Below are positions 48,882-61,049 of a stretch of DNA of 64,000 nucleotides, in pieces; the stretch's first letter is position 1, and every line of letters starts with the position of its first letter. The position numbers were made by a program, and so were the translations under genes. Where the stretch lies: NCBI GenBank assembly GCA_027405735.1, contig JAPEHQ010000008.1, positions 1,922,001 to 1,986,000 on the forward strand. Direction: 5' to 3'. The notes under the pieces are model-generated. The model was not told the DNA's origin, ran no database searches, and saw only the letters and a list, made by a program, of their open reading frames with translations. The stretch comes from Mucor racemosus. Taxonomy: Eukaryota > Mucoromycota > Mucoromycetes > Mucorales > Mucoraceae.

Positions 48882-49082
48882 ATATACAATGCCCGCCGAG
48901 TTGTTTTCTGGCTCGCTTTGTACGATGCAAATCATTCAATAAATCCCTTCATTTATACCCCCAAGCTTCCGTTTCTTTCCCCTTGGTTTAACATGTTATT
49001 GGCTTACATTTTTGGGTTTGATTTGACCATGGAGGAGAAAAGAAGAACCATGAAAATGCGTAGGTTTTCTCGTAGGTTTTGA
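48882..49082 (+). other. Possible exon resembling GPCR helix 7 and helix 8
   Basis: After a candidate acceptor (TATTGGCCAG) the open frame reads RRVVFWLALYDANHSINPFI and continues to a Phe-rich, Lys/Arg-rich end and a TGA. N-x-SINPFIY resembles the NPxxY motif of rhodopsin-like receptors followed by an amphipathic helix 8. No in-frame ATG precedes it and no upstream receptor exons were found, so it may be a relic or coincidence. Confidence 0.25.
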
Positions 49083-49870
49083 ATGTAATAAATATCCACG
49101 ATCAATGTTTGCAAATGTTTAATTTGGGTTCTTTTCTTTTTTCTTTATAAAATATAAAGTACACTGTACGTTGAAATGATAATAAAATATTATTATACAA
49201 AGACAACCGAGGGAGAAATTCCTACTTGGAACAGCTTGAAAAAGTATAGAAACATTAGGCAACTAAAATTATTCAAATGTTTCTATATACGTGTGTCTGT
49301 ATAGTTTGAGTTGTATAATTTTGGTGTCATGTAAATTCTTTATCTAATCTCATCATCTAAATTATATAATTATCATGAGTCCTTGGACCCATCGTACATT
49401 ACACACATAGCAAAAAAAAAGCTTGTTTATGATACATTGAACGACGGATAAAGTGTTATCCTGCTTGAACCCTTATAATGGAGTTTTAATATGTTGATTT
49501 GAGCATTGTCTCGAATATTTCGTCCGTTTCAATCCGACTAGAAAATACGAAATGTTTCCTTATATCTATATTACAACATATTATCATCGCATTATGAGCC
49601 TATATAAATAAACTGGTTATCTTCATGGTAAATCAAGGATTCTAGACAATCCAAAATGTTATGAGAAAATACCAAATAATAGGATTTTTATGTGGATGAT
49701 CCCTTTTTATTCCGCCAATCAACAAATTTGAGTATAACCATCATGGAATTGACGTTTGGCGGCTAACTGTTTAAGCCGATATATTTTTTATATAAATAAA
49801 AGACAAAAATCAATCAAGGGTAAAATGTTAATACTATTCAAATATTTCTTTTTCTTTACAATAAGCAACT
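49083..49870. other. Intergenic region and promoter
   Basis: No exon seen. TATATAAATAAAAGAC near 49790 is a good TATA candidate about 80 bp before the next ATG. Confidence 0.5.
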
Positions 49871-50155
49871 ATGGGTTTCTTTGACAATTTCAAATTCTCC
49901 AACACTAAAAAATCAGCAAAGACATCAACAGTTGATGATGATAATTTATCAACAGCAAGTACAGTTGCTCCATCAAAATCTCGCTCTGCCATTGATACAT
50001 TTTTGGCTTCATTCAGTACAGAAAAGTATATGAATGATCCTACACGTACAACAAATCACCCTGATGTTGTTGGTTATTACTATGATCCAATGAGCTGTGG
50101 TGGTCAACATAATGTTATTTCAGTTGGACATGATTGTACAAATACTGGCGCTTAA
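49871..50155 (+). CDS. Small Ser/Thr-rich hypothetical protein
   Basis: 94 residues, one exon. It starts MGFFDNFKFSNTKKSAKTS, has a Ser/Thr/Asp-rich middle (STASTVAPSKSRSAIDTFLA), then YYYDPMSCGGQHNVISVGHD and ends at NTGA. The Gly-2 start could be myristoylated, though Phe at position 3 is not typical. No signal peptide or membrane helix. A clear TATA box upstream and ordinary codon use support a real gene. Not recognised. Confidence 0.6.
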   Translation: MGFFDNFKFSNTKKSAKTSTVDDDNLSTASTVAPSKSRSAIDTFLASFSTEKYMNDPTRTTNHPDVVGYYYDPMSCGGQHNVISVGHDCTNTGA

Positions 50156-52586
50156 ACTGAACTTATTAGCTCTCTATACAACAACTATTCTTATTACATT
50201 TATATCATTTACCATAATATCATACTTTCTTGCCTACTATATCATTTTATATATGAATATAAACTATTATACCTTTTCCCATACTCTCTATTTACATCTT
50301 AATCTATAATTTAAATAAATAACACTTTACATTTACAATTACATATATACAAATTTGGAATACATTACGAGTTATCTATCTACTATCTAAAATCACTATC
50401 ATATGGCATACCTTATATTCTATATGAAATACATGTGCAATCGAATAGTGTTACAAAAAGACATCCTTTTACTGTTTGATTATCAAATTATCTTGATATA
50501 AACCTAATGCCGTGGAATAGGTTTCAGTTTTGGGTTTTTGATCAACAGTGATATGTATCACTCTGTTTAAAAAATTAAGAAATGGTCTTTTCACCTTGAA
50601 TATTAGATATTCACATCAATAAAAGCCTTAGCATAGATGACATTTTAGATCAAAAACATATGTGTATTATACCATTGTAAAATTAAAAAATGTGATGGTA
50701 TGATTTGTTATGTTTGTGTGAATTTTACGATAGCTTATTTCTTGTGTGTACAAACATAGATAAATATAGACAAGTTGTGTCATGCTGATCATCACATTTA
50801 TCTTGGTTTAGGCCATTATGTATTTTTAATTCAGTCTTATTGAAAAAAAAAACGCCTCTTTTATTGTGTTGTTTATAGATACTTGTATGATTTCATTCTA
50901 TATACAAAATACTATTGCTTTCATCATGCCAGCTAATTGTTGACGCTTAAATGATAATTTTTACCTACTTGATTACCTATTGAAAATCACATTTTAAGGG
51001 GTAACTGTTATCTCATCAACGGAAGAAGAATCTTGAGCTTCTAACTGTTCATTCTGGGGTTGCCTTATTTGTAAAGTCTTACGAAAATGTAGATTTGATT
51101 TATTCAACAATACAATACGCCTGCCCCATCTTTTTCAAAAGTTATGATAAAATACAAAATACTATATCATAAATGTCGTTCATCATTACTCAAAAATATA
51201 CGATACGTTTTCTGTTCAAGTTATTTCGGTTGCGTTTATCATTGCAAGGACTAGATTCTTTTAGTCTTACATTGCTGAACAAATTTTATACCATCATGTT
51301 TCATTGATCTCCTATTTCAAAGTCAAAACAATTCGACCATCATGCAGTTTGTACATGTAGATACAAAACAAACTATAGTCTATAGCTTTTTCTAAGACTC
51401 AAAAATTTTTAAAAATATTATAGAATACCTGAGATATCTAGAAATGCAATACGAAAAAAAAAATCATTAAACAATGAGCTATGATTGCAAATAAACTCCT
51501 TGAACGACCAAAAGAAGGCAAATGAAATTGGGAACTCTGTTCAACCTCCGCGTTCTCATTTCTGATGAGATGTTTCTATAAATACAAGAGTACAATGCAT
51601 TTTCTCATGAATAGCTTTAAATAAAATAATACAAAATCATAATTAAAATACTAAAAAATAATATCAAAGCTGTTATATACATTTTCAATGCATTTTGAGA
51701 TATAAAAAAATCCTTTAAAAACACTATAGGGTGTGAAAGTAACGAATTTTCGGCTGATCACCATCACCCCCTTTGTGTCCAAATTAAAAGAGAACAATAA
51801 TTTATGTGAAACGTTATTGACATGTAAATATAACATCTCAAGCAAACTTCTGTTACAAGGTCTCATGCACCCGTTATAGTGAATAAAATTTGATAAAATC
51901 GCTCTTTGAAGTAATAATTTATGCCACTTTTGGTGGAACGTTGACATTTTTAGATTTTGGCAATGGGTCATCAAATAACTAAATGCTTATATATTCAATT
52001 GGATTAGATGGGTTGGAATAAATTGAGTTTCTAGTATATATCAAAAAGGAATTATATAGAACACACTCCGAATTTTGGTAGATCTCGAATTATGGATTTA
52101 TCTTTCAAAGTTAATTATTATACAGTCATCCTCAAAGAATTACTTGCTGTGCTTTAACTTCTTTGTCAAGGTTATAGGTAAGCTTATGTTTTTCTTAAAT
52201 CAGTTTGCATTTGTAATGGAACGAACTTGACTATCGAAAACCAAGCTATTTATTCTGCACAATAAATCACACCATAAAAGTAGTTGATCCAACGATTTTG
52301 TCAATCTAACCCCTATTGCAAGTTTGTATTTGAAGAGAGGAATGTTTCAATCAGCGTAAAGAAAGCTCAAATTGTCCTTAATGCTACTTAGTTTAAAACT
52401 TTACCAAAACATAAAATTGCCCTGATATAATCAATGATTTACAATAGTCTCTGTTATCAAATGATCCCGCGATAAAACCAATATTAAAACAAACCAAAAT
52501 AAAACAACACGATAATAGTTTTTGAAGTTAAAAGAAAGAAAGCAATTTCTCCAATTTTAATAAAACGAATACATTTTTTAAAAGAT
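50156..52586. other. 2.4-kb intergenic region without recognisable genes
   Basis: AT-rich. A 107-codon - strand frame at 51651-51974 (Cys/His/Phe-rich) has no neighbours, motifs or splice partners and is not called. 3' ends of the flanking convergent genes fall here. Confidence 0.5.
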
Positions 52587-53305
52587 TTACTCCTTTCTGG
52601 GCTTCTTGGACTTTCTGACACCACGGAACTTCTTCTCGCGGTTCTTCTTTTCCTTACGTTGCTTACGACCACCCTTGGGAGCTTCAGCAAGACCGATACG
52701 GACAAGACGATGCTTGGGTTCGAACTTCTTCAAAGCTTCAACGTTATCGTAGATCAAGGCGAAACCAGTGGTCTTTCCACCACCAAAGTGAGTCTTGAAA
52801 CCAAAGACAGAGACGACTTCCTTATCAGACTTGTACATCTTACCGATCTTGGAACGGAGCTCATCCTTGGAGACGTTGGCGAGTCCAGGGTGGATGACAT
52901 CGACGACCATTTGCTTACGTTGGAGCAAACGGTTGGTGAGGAACTTGCGAGTTCTGATAGTGACAGCAGCGTCGGCCTAAAATGTAATCAAAATTGAGAA
53001 TTAGCTTTTGTTATTTTGACTATAAACTCGATTGAAACACAATAAGCAAAATGAAAAAAAAGGAACTCGGTTAGAATGCTGGCTTTATTGATTTGATGTT
53101 CACCCCATGTCAACTGAAATGATTCTCAATCGAGTCAATCAAGTATCAATGTTGTAAATTGCAGCAATTTTGATATTTTTTTCTACATCCATCCATCTAA
53201 TATTTCATCTATCATTTCATTGAATCGAGTTCCCATTATTTTGCATTGTGTTTCAATTGATATTTCATCTAATGTATGATTCATATTGTATGTTATACGT
53301 ACCAT
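52587..53305 (-). CDS. RPS24: 40S ribosomal protein eS24
   Basis: Exon 1 is just the ATG (53305-53303); a 326-bp GT-AG intron follows; exon 2 (52976-52587) encodes [20 protein letters not shown] onward, then [35 protein letters not shown] and a Lys/Arg-rich tail, giving 130 residues, the normal size. It is a small-subunit ribosomal protein. Intron placement directly after the start codon and strongly optimised codons are typical of fungal ribosomal protein genes. The upstream region to 53560 has a pyrimidine-rich start area. The intron holds no snoRNA that I could recognise. Confidence 0.95.
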
Positions 53306-54182
53306 ATTGGTCAGTTCGAAAGAGGATGTGATTACTTTTGCCACCAACAGCTCCATATGCGTATCTTTCCCCACTCCCCTTCCATTGCTGCACTCGCTTG
53401 TTGTCCGCACAACCGCAGATGTGACTACTTGGATTACTTTCGGCCGACAACTTTATTGCAAATCTACCGATATCTGAACTTGGTGCGGTGAAATATTCTA
53501 TTGAAGTAGCACTTTCAATCTCCAAATGCTCTCGGACACGGTGGTATCATCACCGCAAGTTTATTTCAATTCAGATTATTGATGCTTACTTTTGACAACC
53601 AGTAATGAGAAAGTTTCTTTTAACATAATGATTTTTTTTTCAAAATGGTTCTAAATATGCACTCAATGCCAATGAAAGAAAGCATATGTGTGCAAGGAAT
53701 AACTAATGTACACACACATATTATCTAGAAACACAATTTTGAAATCAAATTAAGACGTTGTTCAATGTAATTTCAAGTGTAATTGCATATATTCTCTCCC
53801 TCTCCTTACGCAAAAGAATTTTTAAGCAAGCTTGATTTAATTAAATTGCTTTGAAAGAAGAAATAATAACTAGGGATTTCGAAAAATTAAATATTTTAGA
53901 TGTAGGTTTAGGGGGGGGGGATACATGTAATGTCTTTGATAAACTTCCAGTAAAAGTTATATATTTATGCGCGCAACATCATTAGGCAAGGTCTAAAATC
54001 TATTTTCTATTGCTCAAGATAATTTGACTCCCATTTCGTTACCACTACTATTAGAAAACATTATTAATATAAACCTCCTACAGAAGCATCAAAACCGCAG
54101 CATCCTTACTTTACTATGATTAACCCTATATTAAACAGTTTTAGAGCTAACGTTAGACACGGAAAAATAGGTATGAATTGGT
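53306..54182. other. RPS24 upstream region and repeat border
   Basis: Promoter and leader of RPS24, then unique AT-rich DNA with a run of about 10 G at 53911-53920. No exon; overlapping short frames at 53183-53525 fall on the leader and intron. Confidence 0.5.
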
Positions 54183-55714
54183 CGTATTATGCTACCTATT
54201 CCTAAATTTATTTTATATCTTACGAAAAACTCAAAAACATGAAAACTGGGTCTCACTTTTCATTCCTGCTCTACTTTTTTTTTTATTAAATAACACCAAG
54301 AAAAAATTATATGACAATGCACCTGAGATGTTCACCTTTAATTCAAGAATGAGTATCCCGAAATATCCTATTTTTTGCAGTTGGTATTAATTTTTCAGTG
54401 CTAATGTTTCAGATCCTTACACGTATTTCATTGCTAAAAATCAAAACTTTAAAGCTTCATATCTATACGAAAAATTAAGCTATACTAAAACAGTTTAATA
54501 ATAAAACTTACTTGCTTCGATGTACTTTATAACATGTGTTAGTATGAAAAAATTCTAAGCACTTTTATTTTTTTTTTCATTTTTTTTGACATTTTTGTAG
54601 TAGATTTCAGAATATTCCTTAAATTAAGCAATATTTTTTTTATATTCATGCCATCAAACTCGTTGAGCTCTCTCAGACTTAATTTAGTTTTTTCCAAAAT
54701 ATTGATTTTTCGTGCAGATATCCTCAGAAATGTGTACAAAGAGATACCCTCGTTTCAGTCTCCAATTTTTCCCTTATATACCCTTATGCCAAATTCTGAA
54801 TTTGAAAAAAATTAACAAAAACCTTGTTTTCTCTACAAAAAATGTAGCTAAAAGGTTTAGTAATGGCTCAATCGATAGATAATTTGGTTGTGCATTATTT
54901 AAATTACTTACATTTAAAATATAATGATAAAAAGTGATGCGTATCGTCAAAAAATCTTCAAAATTTCAATTGGATTTTACGCAAAATTTAATGTGGTACA
55001 TTTGTCTGAATGTTATTTAGTTGGATGCAAAATTTAAAACTGTACAGAAAACATTTAGTACACTATTTCAACTTACTTTACAGTTCATGAGCAATTATGC
55101 GATTTTGTTTTTTTTACCCATTTTTCAACCATTTTGTACAAAATGATTTTCGAGCTCAGGTAGTATTGGCTGTATGCTGTACTGTGAGCTACTATTTTAA
55201 TTATCTCGATGAAAAATCAATATTTTTAGCCCAAACAAAAAACACAGAGTAGCTTTTAGTTGCATCTATTATCTATTTATACTGTATAATGAGTACAATA
55301 AACCAACACCTCCATTTAGGTACTCAATTTTTTATAATGGATTTAGGTTTATCTTGGTCAATCCAAGGTATTACAGTTATTATGTTTCATTATTAGTATA
55401 ATATGTTGTTGTCTTGTTCTTATTTAATTTGTTGAGAGCAGATCCGTGTCCTGAGATTAATATTTATATTAAAAGCGCTGCCTATTCATATGTTGTAATA
55501 AAATGAGCTGAACGATGATAACTATTGAGCCACATAAAAAATAAAGTATCCGTAGTTGATACTTCCTTCCGAAGTATCATCGTCGACTATACTACTATGG
55601 ATTCGTGCAAACTACAACCATAGTATTTTGTCTTCTATCAGATTAGGAAGTGGATTTGTAAAAGAAGATAACATGAAATACAACAGTATCAATAGTTAAT
55701 TGATTTACTGTGGA

Positions 55715-56176
55715 TGTGGAACAGACAGAGCTATTCACGGAAAAAAGTATAAAAAAACAATAGGAATTCGACTAGATAACATTAGGGTTTTATTATCAAG
55801 TTAAATTCTACTTGAGGACTTTTGTAATAAATAAATGTCCTCTTTATATAGTTTTCATCAGAGAGATTAGGTAAGCATTCCTAGGTCCATACATAGCCAA
55901 TAACACCCCTTGTCAGATATAAATCTTGATAGTAACCAATCGGTGTATTCATAGAATTCATGGGTCCTTGATCATAATGGTGTGATTAAATCCACAGTAT
56001 GTTGATTGGTCTTTAACTATAAGTTGCTAGGATAGAAGCTTGGTAGAAAATTTATATTAGTATGAATCAGCATATATCATTTAGTAGTGAAATGTCTATT
56101 CATGTCAGCTGTACTTTAATTGAGAATCAGATGAAATGGAGATCAATATAGTGGATAAATGTGTACATATTCCACA
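55715..56176. mobile_element. Solo LTR of a retrotransposon (family B)
   Basis: 462 bp, starts TGTGGAA and ends TTCCACA (perfect 7-bp inverted ends), flanked by the perfect 5-bp duplication GTGGA (55710-55714 and 56177-56181). The other repeat copy near 36045 shows the empty site TTTACTGTGGATTGCAAC. A TATATAG box near 55856 and AATAAATAAA upstream are LTR-like promoter and poly(A) signals. Confidence 0.95.
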
Positions 56177-56666
56177 GTGGATTGCAACTTGTCCTCATTC
56201 TCTTTTGACGATGGAAGCCTAGACCCAGTAGTAGTAGCAGGCGAAGATGATTCATTGCTAATGGAATCAATTTCCATGCTACTTTGGTCCTAACCATCAC
56301 CAGGCACAAGAGTAGAAAACACAACGAGAACTGGGGTAAATTCCGGCAAGAATTGAGTAAGACTTAAATTAATCTATTGCATTATAATAACAGATTTATG
56401 AATTAATAAAAAAAATTGCCTATAATATATATAAATAATAATATAAATAACTAGCAACAATTGAAAAGAGAATAATATAAAATGATCAGTATCTCAACTG
56501 CTTTAAAAAACCAAAAATGATCGTAAAGTTTTAATAAGAAGTAAAATATGGTTGCTTCTATATTTTCTAGTTATTATGATTATTTCAGGCACCAGGCTGG
56601 TATAATTATTAAATTATACCACCTTAACAATTATTCATTAATAATCTATCCAGCACGAATTCATAC

Positions 56667-59600
56667 CACTACGGCCAAACTATGCTTCCCGTGGGCATAG
56701 TGATCTGCACAGATGGACAAAATAAATTTTTTTGTGCAGATCAGGCAGCCCAGATGAGCAGAGCAATGAGATGAACAAGGTGTTTATTAGTCAATTTACT
56801 AAAGTATATCAATCATAATATAATTAATAACGAAGGTAATTTGAACGGTTGTTTGAAGTAGATGTGAGCTACTCTGGTTCAACAGAATTGTCTTATTGAC
56901 GAGATACAGGCGTATTCAGTTCGAAACGCTTGAAACAATTTAGTTATATTAATTTACATGTTTTATCATCTCTTGTTCATTCAATTGCTACATTTGATTT
57001 TAGTATTTTCTTTATACTGCTAATCGACTTGTTCGTCCATTAGAGTTAACTCACCATCTCACCATCCTTGTTTAGCGTATCTGTTGTATTCCACCTACTA
57101 GTATCATACATTATCACCTTCTACAGTATCAATACATCTTACAATCTATTGACTACGACATGTATTGAAGTGCAAGTCTTGATATCGGATATAAAAAACT
57201 CCTAGCGTATCAAGTTTAATCCAGTAATTACCAAGGACGCTTGGACCTCAATTATGACACCACATTATTTCATCCCAACAGTTAACCAATCAAGTAGCTA
57301 TCAAATCAACATCCAAGCATATTTAGCGCAGCATTGAAACAAGACAACTCACAACAAGCTCTGCAAGAACGGTTAAATTATGATTGATCCATTTCAATCC
57401 ATAGATTACTATCAAACAGATCTAATAGTTCAATAGTGCCTTAAATTACATCTCAGGATCTCAATGTCAAATCAATATAAAAGGCCATACTTTTATATCT
57501 AAATAAACGATATCTTGTTTTTATTATACAGTTGAAGAACTGATTAATTACTCATTCTTTTATGATTGTGTTCTTTTTTAAGTACTATTTATCAATCCTG
57601 AAAATATACGACAGTATCTATAATAACGGTCTATTATTAGCTCATGACATGCAAAACTATTAAAAGAGGTTATCTAATCTCAAATTTATCTGATTCAACT
57701 GCTGATGTTAAACTAGCATCAAATTAGTTGTGTTGACTCGCAATAAAGTAAGGCGTTTTATCAAGTACAATGTTGGCGTTCAATGTATTTCAGTTAAATT
57801 GAACAGGTTAGAGATATAGTTTCCGCAGAGATATATGAATGTGAGAGAGAGCTGAGATCTATGAACACAAAAAAATGATCCCAATTTTGATGCTTCGTCT
57901 ACCTGTACAAGATTTTTTTGTGGCAATACCTGATGGCTCTTCTGTAATTTAAGTATTTGATTGTCAAATGTATCTAATCAAGAAGTTGAAGTTGGTTGAT
58001 TGATATAATAACGGGCAATAATAAATGCAATGTCATTTATTGAATGAGTGAATGTAAATGTATAAAGCAAAGCTTACGTTTGAATGAAAGTATTAATTAT
58101 TCTGAGTAACATCAATAAGCTCAAAAAGCATAGTTAAGTGCAATCATTGTTACTAAATTGCATAATTTGATATGCAAAAAACTCTTGAAGCATTCATTCT
58201 TTTTCCTTTTGGTAACGCTACAAATTATCGCTCAATATGACTGAATATTAACGAATCAGAGAAACTACAACTGGCAAAAAACTAACACCCAATGTACTAC
58301 ATCGGGATGAAGGTTAATAAAAGGCACATTCATTGTGTAGTGTAAATCGCAACATTTTGATGGATAGAAACTACAGGATCAAGGTATTGTGTTTGCCCCA
58401 GGATTTTTAAAAAGTTGTAAAAGCATACTTTATCAAACTTAATTAGACATTAAATACTCACCATATGCTATTAGTATCATCTTGGTTTTTATTTAATTGC
58501 TGTATTATTAAAAATCAAGCTTTTCATAGCTTATAACAATGACAATGAGATGTTTCTGGTTTTAGAATGACATTTATCATAAGGGGGCCTCATGAAACGT
58601 TTGGTACTACTATAGATGAAACCAGTCTATTTAACTTGTGGAATTTGAATGCAAATACCGAGGAATCATTTTTAAGTAATACTTGAGTTGATTCTGGTAA
58701 AGCATTGAATACATTGGCTTGGGATAACGAGGGTAAAAAGGCGGCAATAGGTTCTAGTGATGGCCATGTTTATGTTTATGTTTATGATATTGGAGAGGTA
58801 AGACTAAAACTCAATGTAAATTATCTCTAGCGCAATAATTATAAAGTAAGGCTATAGTATATTATTATCGGATAAACTATCACACAACATTAACATGTAT
58901 AAAGATTTACAGTAATAAACTTGAATCAAGTGGGTACAGCATCGTAAATTCTTGAAAAAGTTCTCAAGTATTATAAAATCTCTTATTTTTAAGACTTACA
59001 AGGCTTATAAGCGGAATATTAATTTAGAAAATTATTTTTGTCCAGATCATCAATTTTGACATTTTTTAAATTTTTTTTTCTGGTTTTGCAAATTTAAACT
59101 TAATTATACTACCAATTATAAAAACAAAAAATATACACATATACCGAATTTAGCGCTCTATTTGCTCAATAAAAAATAACAAACATTTTTATTGCAAAAT
59201 ATTATATGAAAATCCTTTAATCAAAAAACCGTTTTTGGGCCAAAAGTACAAATTTTCATTACTTAACATTTAATATTAAGCTTTTATAAAATGTGTATTA
59301 GTCATGGCTACAATTTTCTCTCACAATGTAGTGTGTTTAAACGTTGATTTTGGTATCAAAATTTAATTTTTTTGTTTTTTGATCAAAATCATGAGTGTTG
59401 GTAAGGATGAAATGAGTCCCGAAAATGTCCGCTACAAAAACTGAATTTTCAGACCGTACGTGGTTAAATATAGAAAAAGTTAAAAAAAAGAAACGCTTTT
59501 TTATTTAAAACTTAGATATACCATAGTATAAGAGACTTAGCCGTTTAATCTTGCTATGCTCAATTACGGCGTCGCTCTACGGGCTCGCGTTTGCAATTTT

Positions 59601-60899
59601 GTAATGAATGTATGATATGACAGACGGTTTTTCTGGCAGAAAGATGCATGTTTCTATGATAACATATGTTGCCTACTTTGTTTATTTTTTATGGGTTGAT
59701 GCGCTGTGATGCTGCTTTTACATTGGCTAAAATGAGCAAGTTGACAGGGTTTTAATTGCGCTAAATAATCTAAAGCCTTGAAATTTTTTTTTTACGTGTG
59801 TTGTTTCTTTTTGTTTTCATATTCCAAGGAGATATTTACCGTTTGATAAGGCATATTAAACTATCAAGCTGGTATTCTTTTCTTTTATCTGAATACGCAT
59901 GATAACATAAGGGACTGATATTTTCATTTAACCGCATTCTAAGATCAAATATCATTATTTACTACTGTATTGTTGGACGTACTTCTTGATTACCAGATCA
60001 TATCGAAGGCAATGATATTTATATCTACTCAATGAAAAGGTGGAACTGGCTACAAACCCATGAAATGTTCCAGAAAGTGATAAAATTTTAAATGATATAG
60101 AAATACAAAAAATGAATAATCTAATGTCTTGCCTAGTAACCATAATTTTAATCGTAGCTATATTTGAAAATAAATCTTTTTACAGCTGACAATCGTAAAC
60201 TAAAATAGTAAGTTTAAAGAAGGTTAGCTTGTTTAAATTTTATGTGTGATAGAGTAACATCTGTAATCTTAGATTTGGCTTGCATATAAATTCAAGCAGT
60301 AAGATTTATTTAGGTTTATGCTCGAGCAAAAACCATTGTTTCTGTAAACATTACAGTATCGCTATAAACATATCTACAAAAAATGATGATAATTGTAAAT
60401 ATATTGATTCTTGTATGTGTTGCTCTACATCTCTACATCAACAACGCATTGAATTGTATCATTGTCTATAATCTATATTAATAAAAGTAAAAGAGGAGAT
60501 TTAAAAACCCATTATTGCAGTAAAATATGCAGCGATGGAATTTTAACGGCACGATGCTCATGTACAGACCAATTTATGCCCATATAATCAGCTCATTATG
60601 CTTTATGCTCATGATTAGATTTCGTATTATGCACAAATAGGGATAATGATATGCTTATGGGTGGGCAATTCTACTCCTATGCACACATGGGATTAATTTT
60701 ATGCACACGGACAGAATCTATAATTTTGCACATACAGGCTTAGCGTTGTGCTCGTGCGCAGTTTCTTTTGTTGTGCCTATATGCATATTGGTATCTTTTT
60801 AACAATATTCAATGGGCACAACAGCTCAGGATATAGTGTGTCAGCCCATCTGGAAACCAAAATCATCTTGTGCAGCACAGGTTGGCCGTAGTAGTAGTG
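56667..60899 (+). mobile_element. CACTA-like non-autonomous element with captured dynein fragment, both ends present
   Basis: Starts CACTACGGCCAAACTATGCT and ends, in reverse, CACTACTACTACGGCCAACC (a small TAC-like expansion within the terminus). TAC precedes (56664-56666) and follows (60900-60902), fitting the 3-bp duplication of CACTA/EnSpm elements. Length 4,233 bp. Order: H hairpin end, about 1.8 kb unknown DNA, dynein fragment 58545-58797, S repeat, T end with clustered TGTGCATAAT/ATTATGCACA motifs at 60560-60730. No transposase frame, so mobilisation would need a partner elsewhere. Confidence 0.6.
58545..58797 (+). pseudogene. Dynein intermediate chain fragment (copy 5)
   Basis: Same fragment as at 38425, with GTTTAT repeated three times giving VYVYVYDIGE before the GTAAGA donor. 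It keeps FNLWNLNANTEES and the ALNTLAWDNEGKKAAIG segment; it has in-frame stops and lacks flanking exons. Confidence 0.8.
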
Positions 60900-60902
60900 T
60901 AC

Positions 60903-61049
60903 ACTATGAAGAAAACATCTCTTAATCCTCTTAATTGTACCATATTAAGGAAAATAAGAAACTTTTCACTGCTTATTTTTTTTAAATTTTGTCTTATTTC
61001 CCTTAATGTGGCATAATTAAGAGAGTTAAGGAATTTTTTCTTCATATTG
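60903..61049. mobile_element. 147-bp MITE with long inverted repeats
   Basis: Flanked by GTAC duplicates (60899-60902 and 61050-61053). The inverted copy near 15258-15265 lacks it (AACGTACACTACGG), which proves insertion. The left end ATGAAGAAAACATCTCTTAA and the right end in reverse ATGAAGAAAAAATTCCTTAA belong to roughly 50-bp imperfect inverted repeats that both contain CCATATTAAGG/CCACATTAAGG and AAATAAG. It sits exactly at the border of the CACTA-like element. Confidence 0.85.

Larger units (their letters stand above)
54183..60140 (+). repeat. Large repeat block, copy 2
   Basis: Paralogue of 34488-42020 in direct orientation. It lacks the Tc1 insertion, has its own solo LTR, and continues further right into module T. 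Segments such as 57540-58440 match 37420-38320 almost base for base. Confidence 0.9.

Noticed and set aside
51651..51974. 107-codon - strand frame
   Set aside because: Isolated, no motif, no splice partner, AT-driven composition.
53183..53525. Small frames in the RPS24 leader and intron
   Set aside because: They overlap in several phases and are covered by the RPS24 first intron and 5' region.
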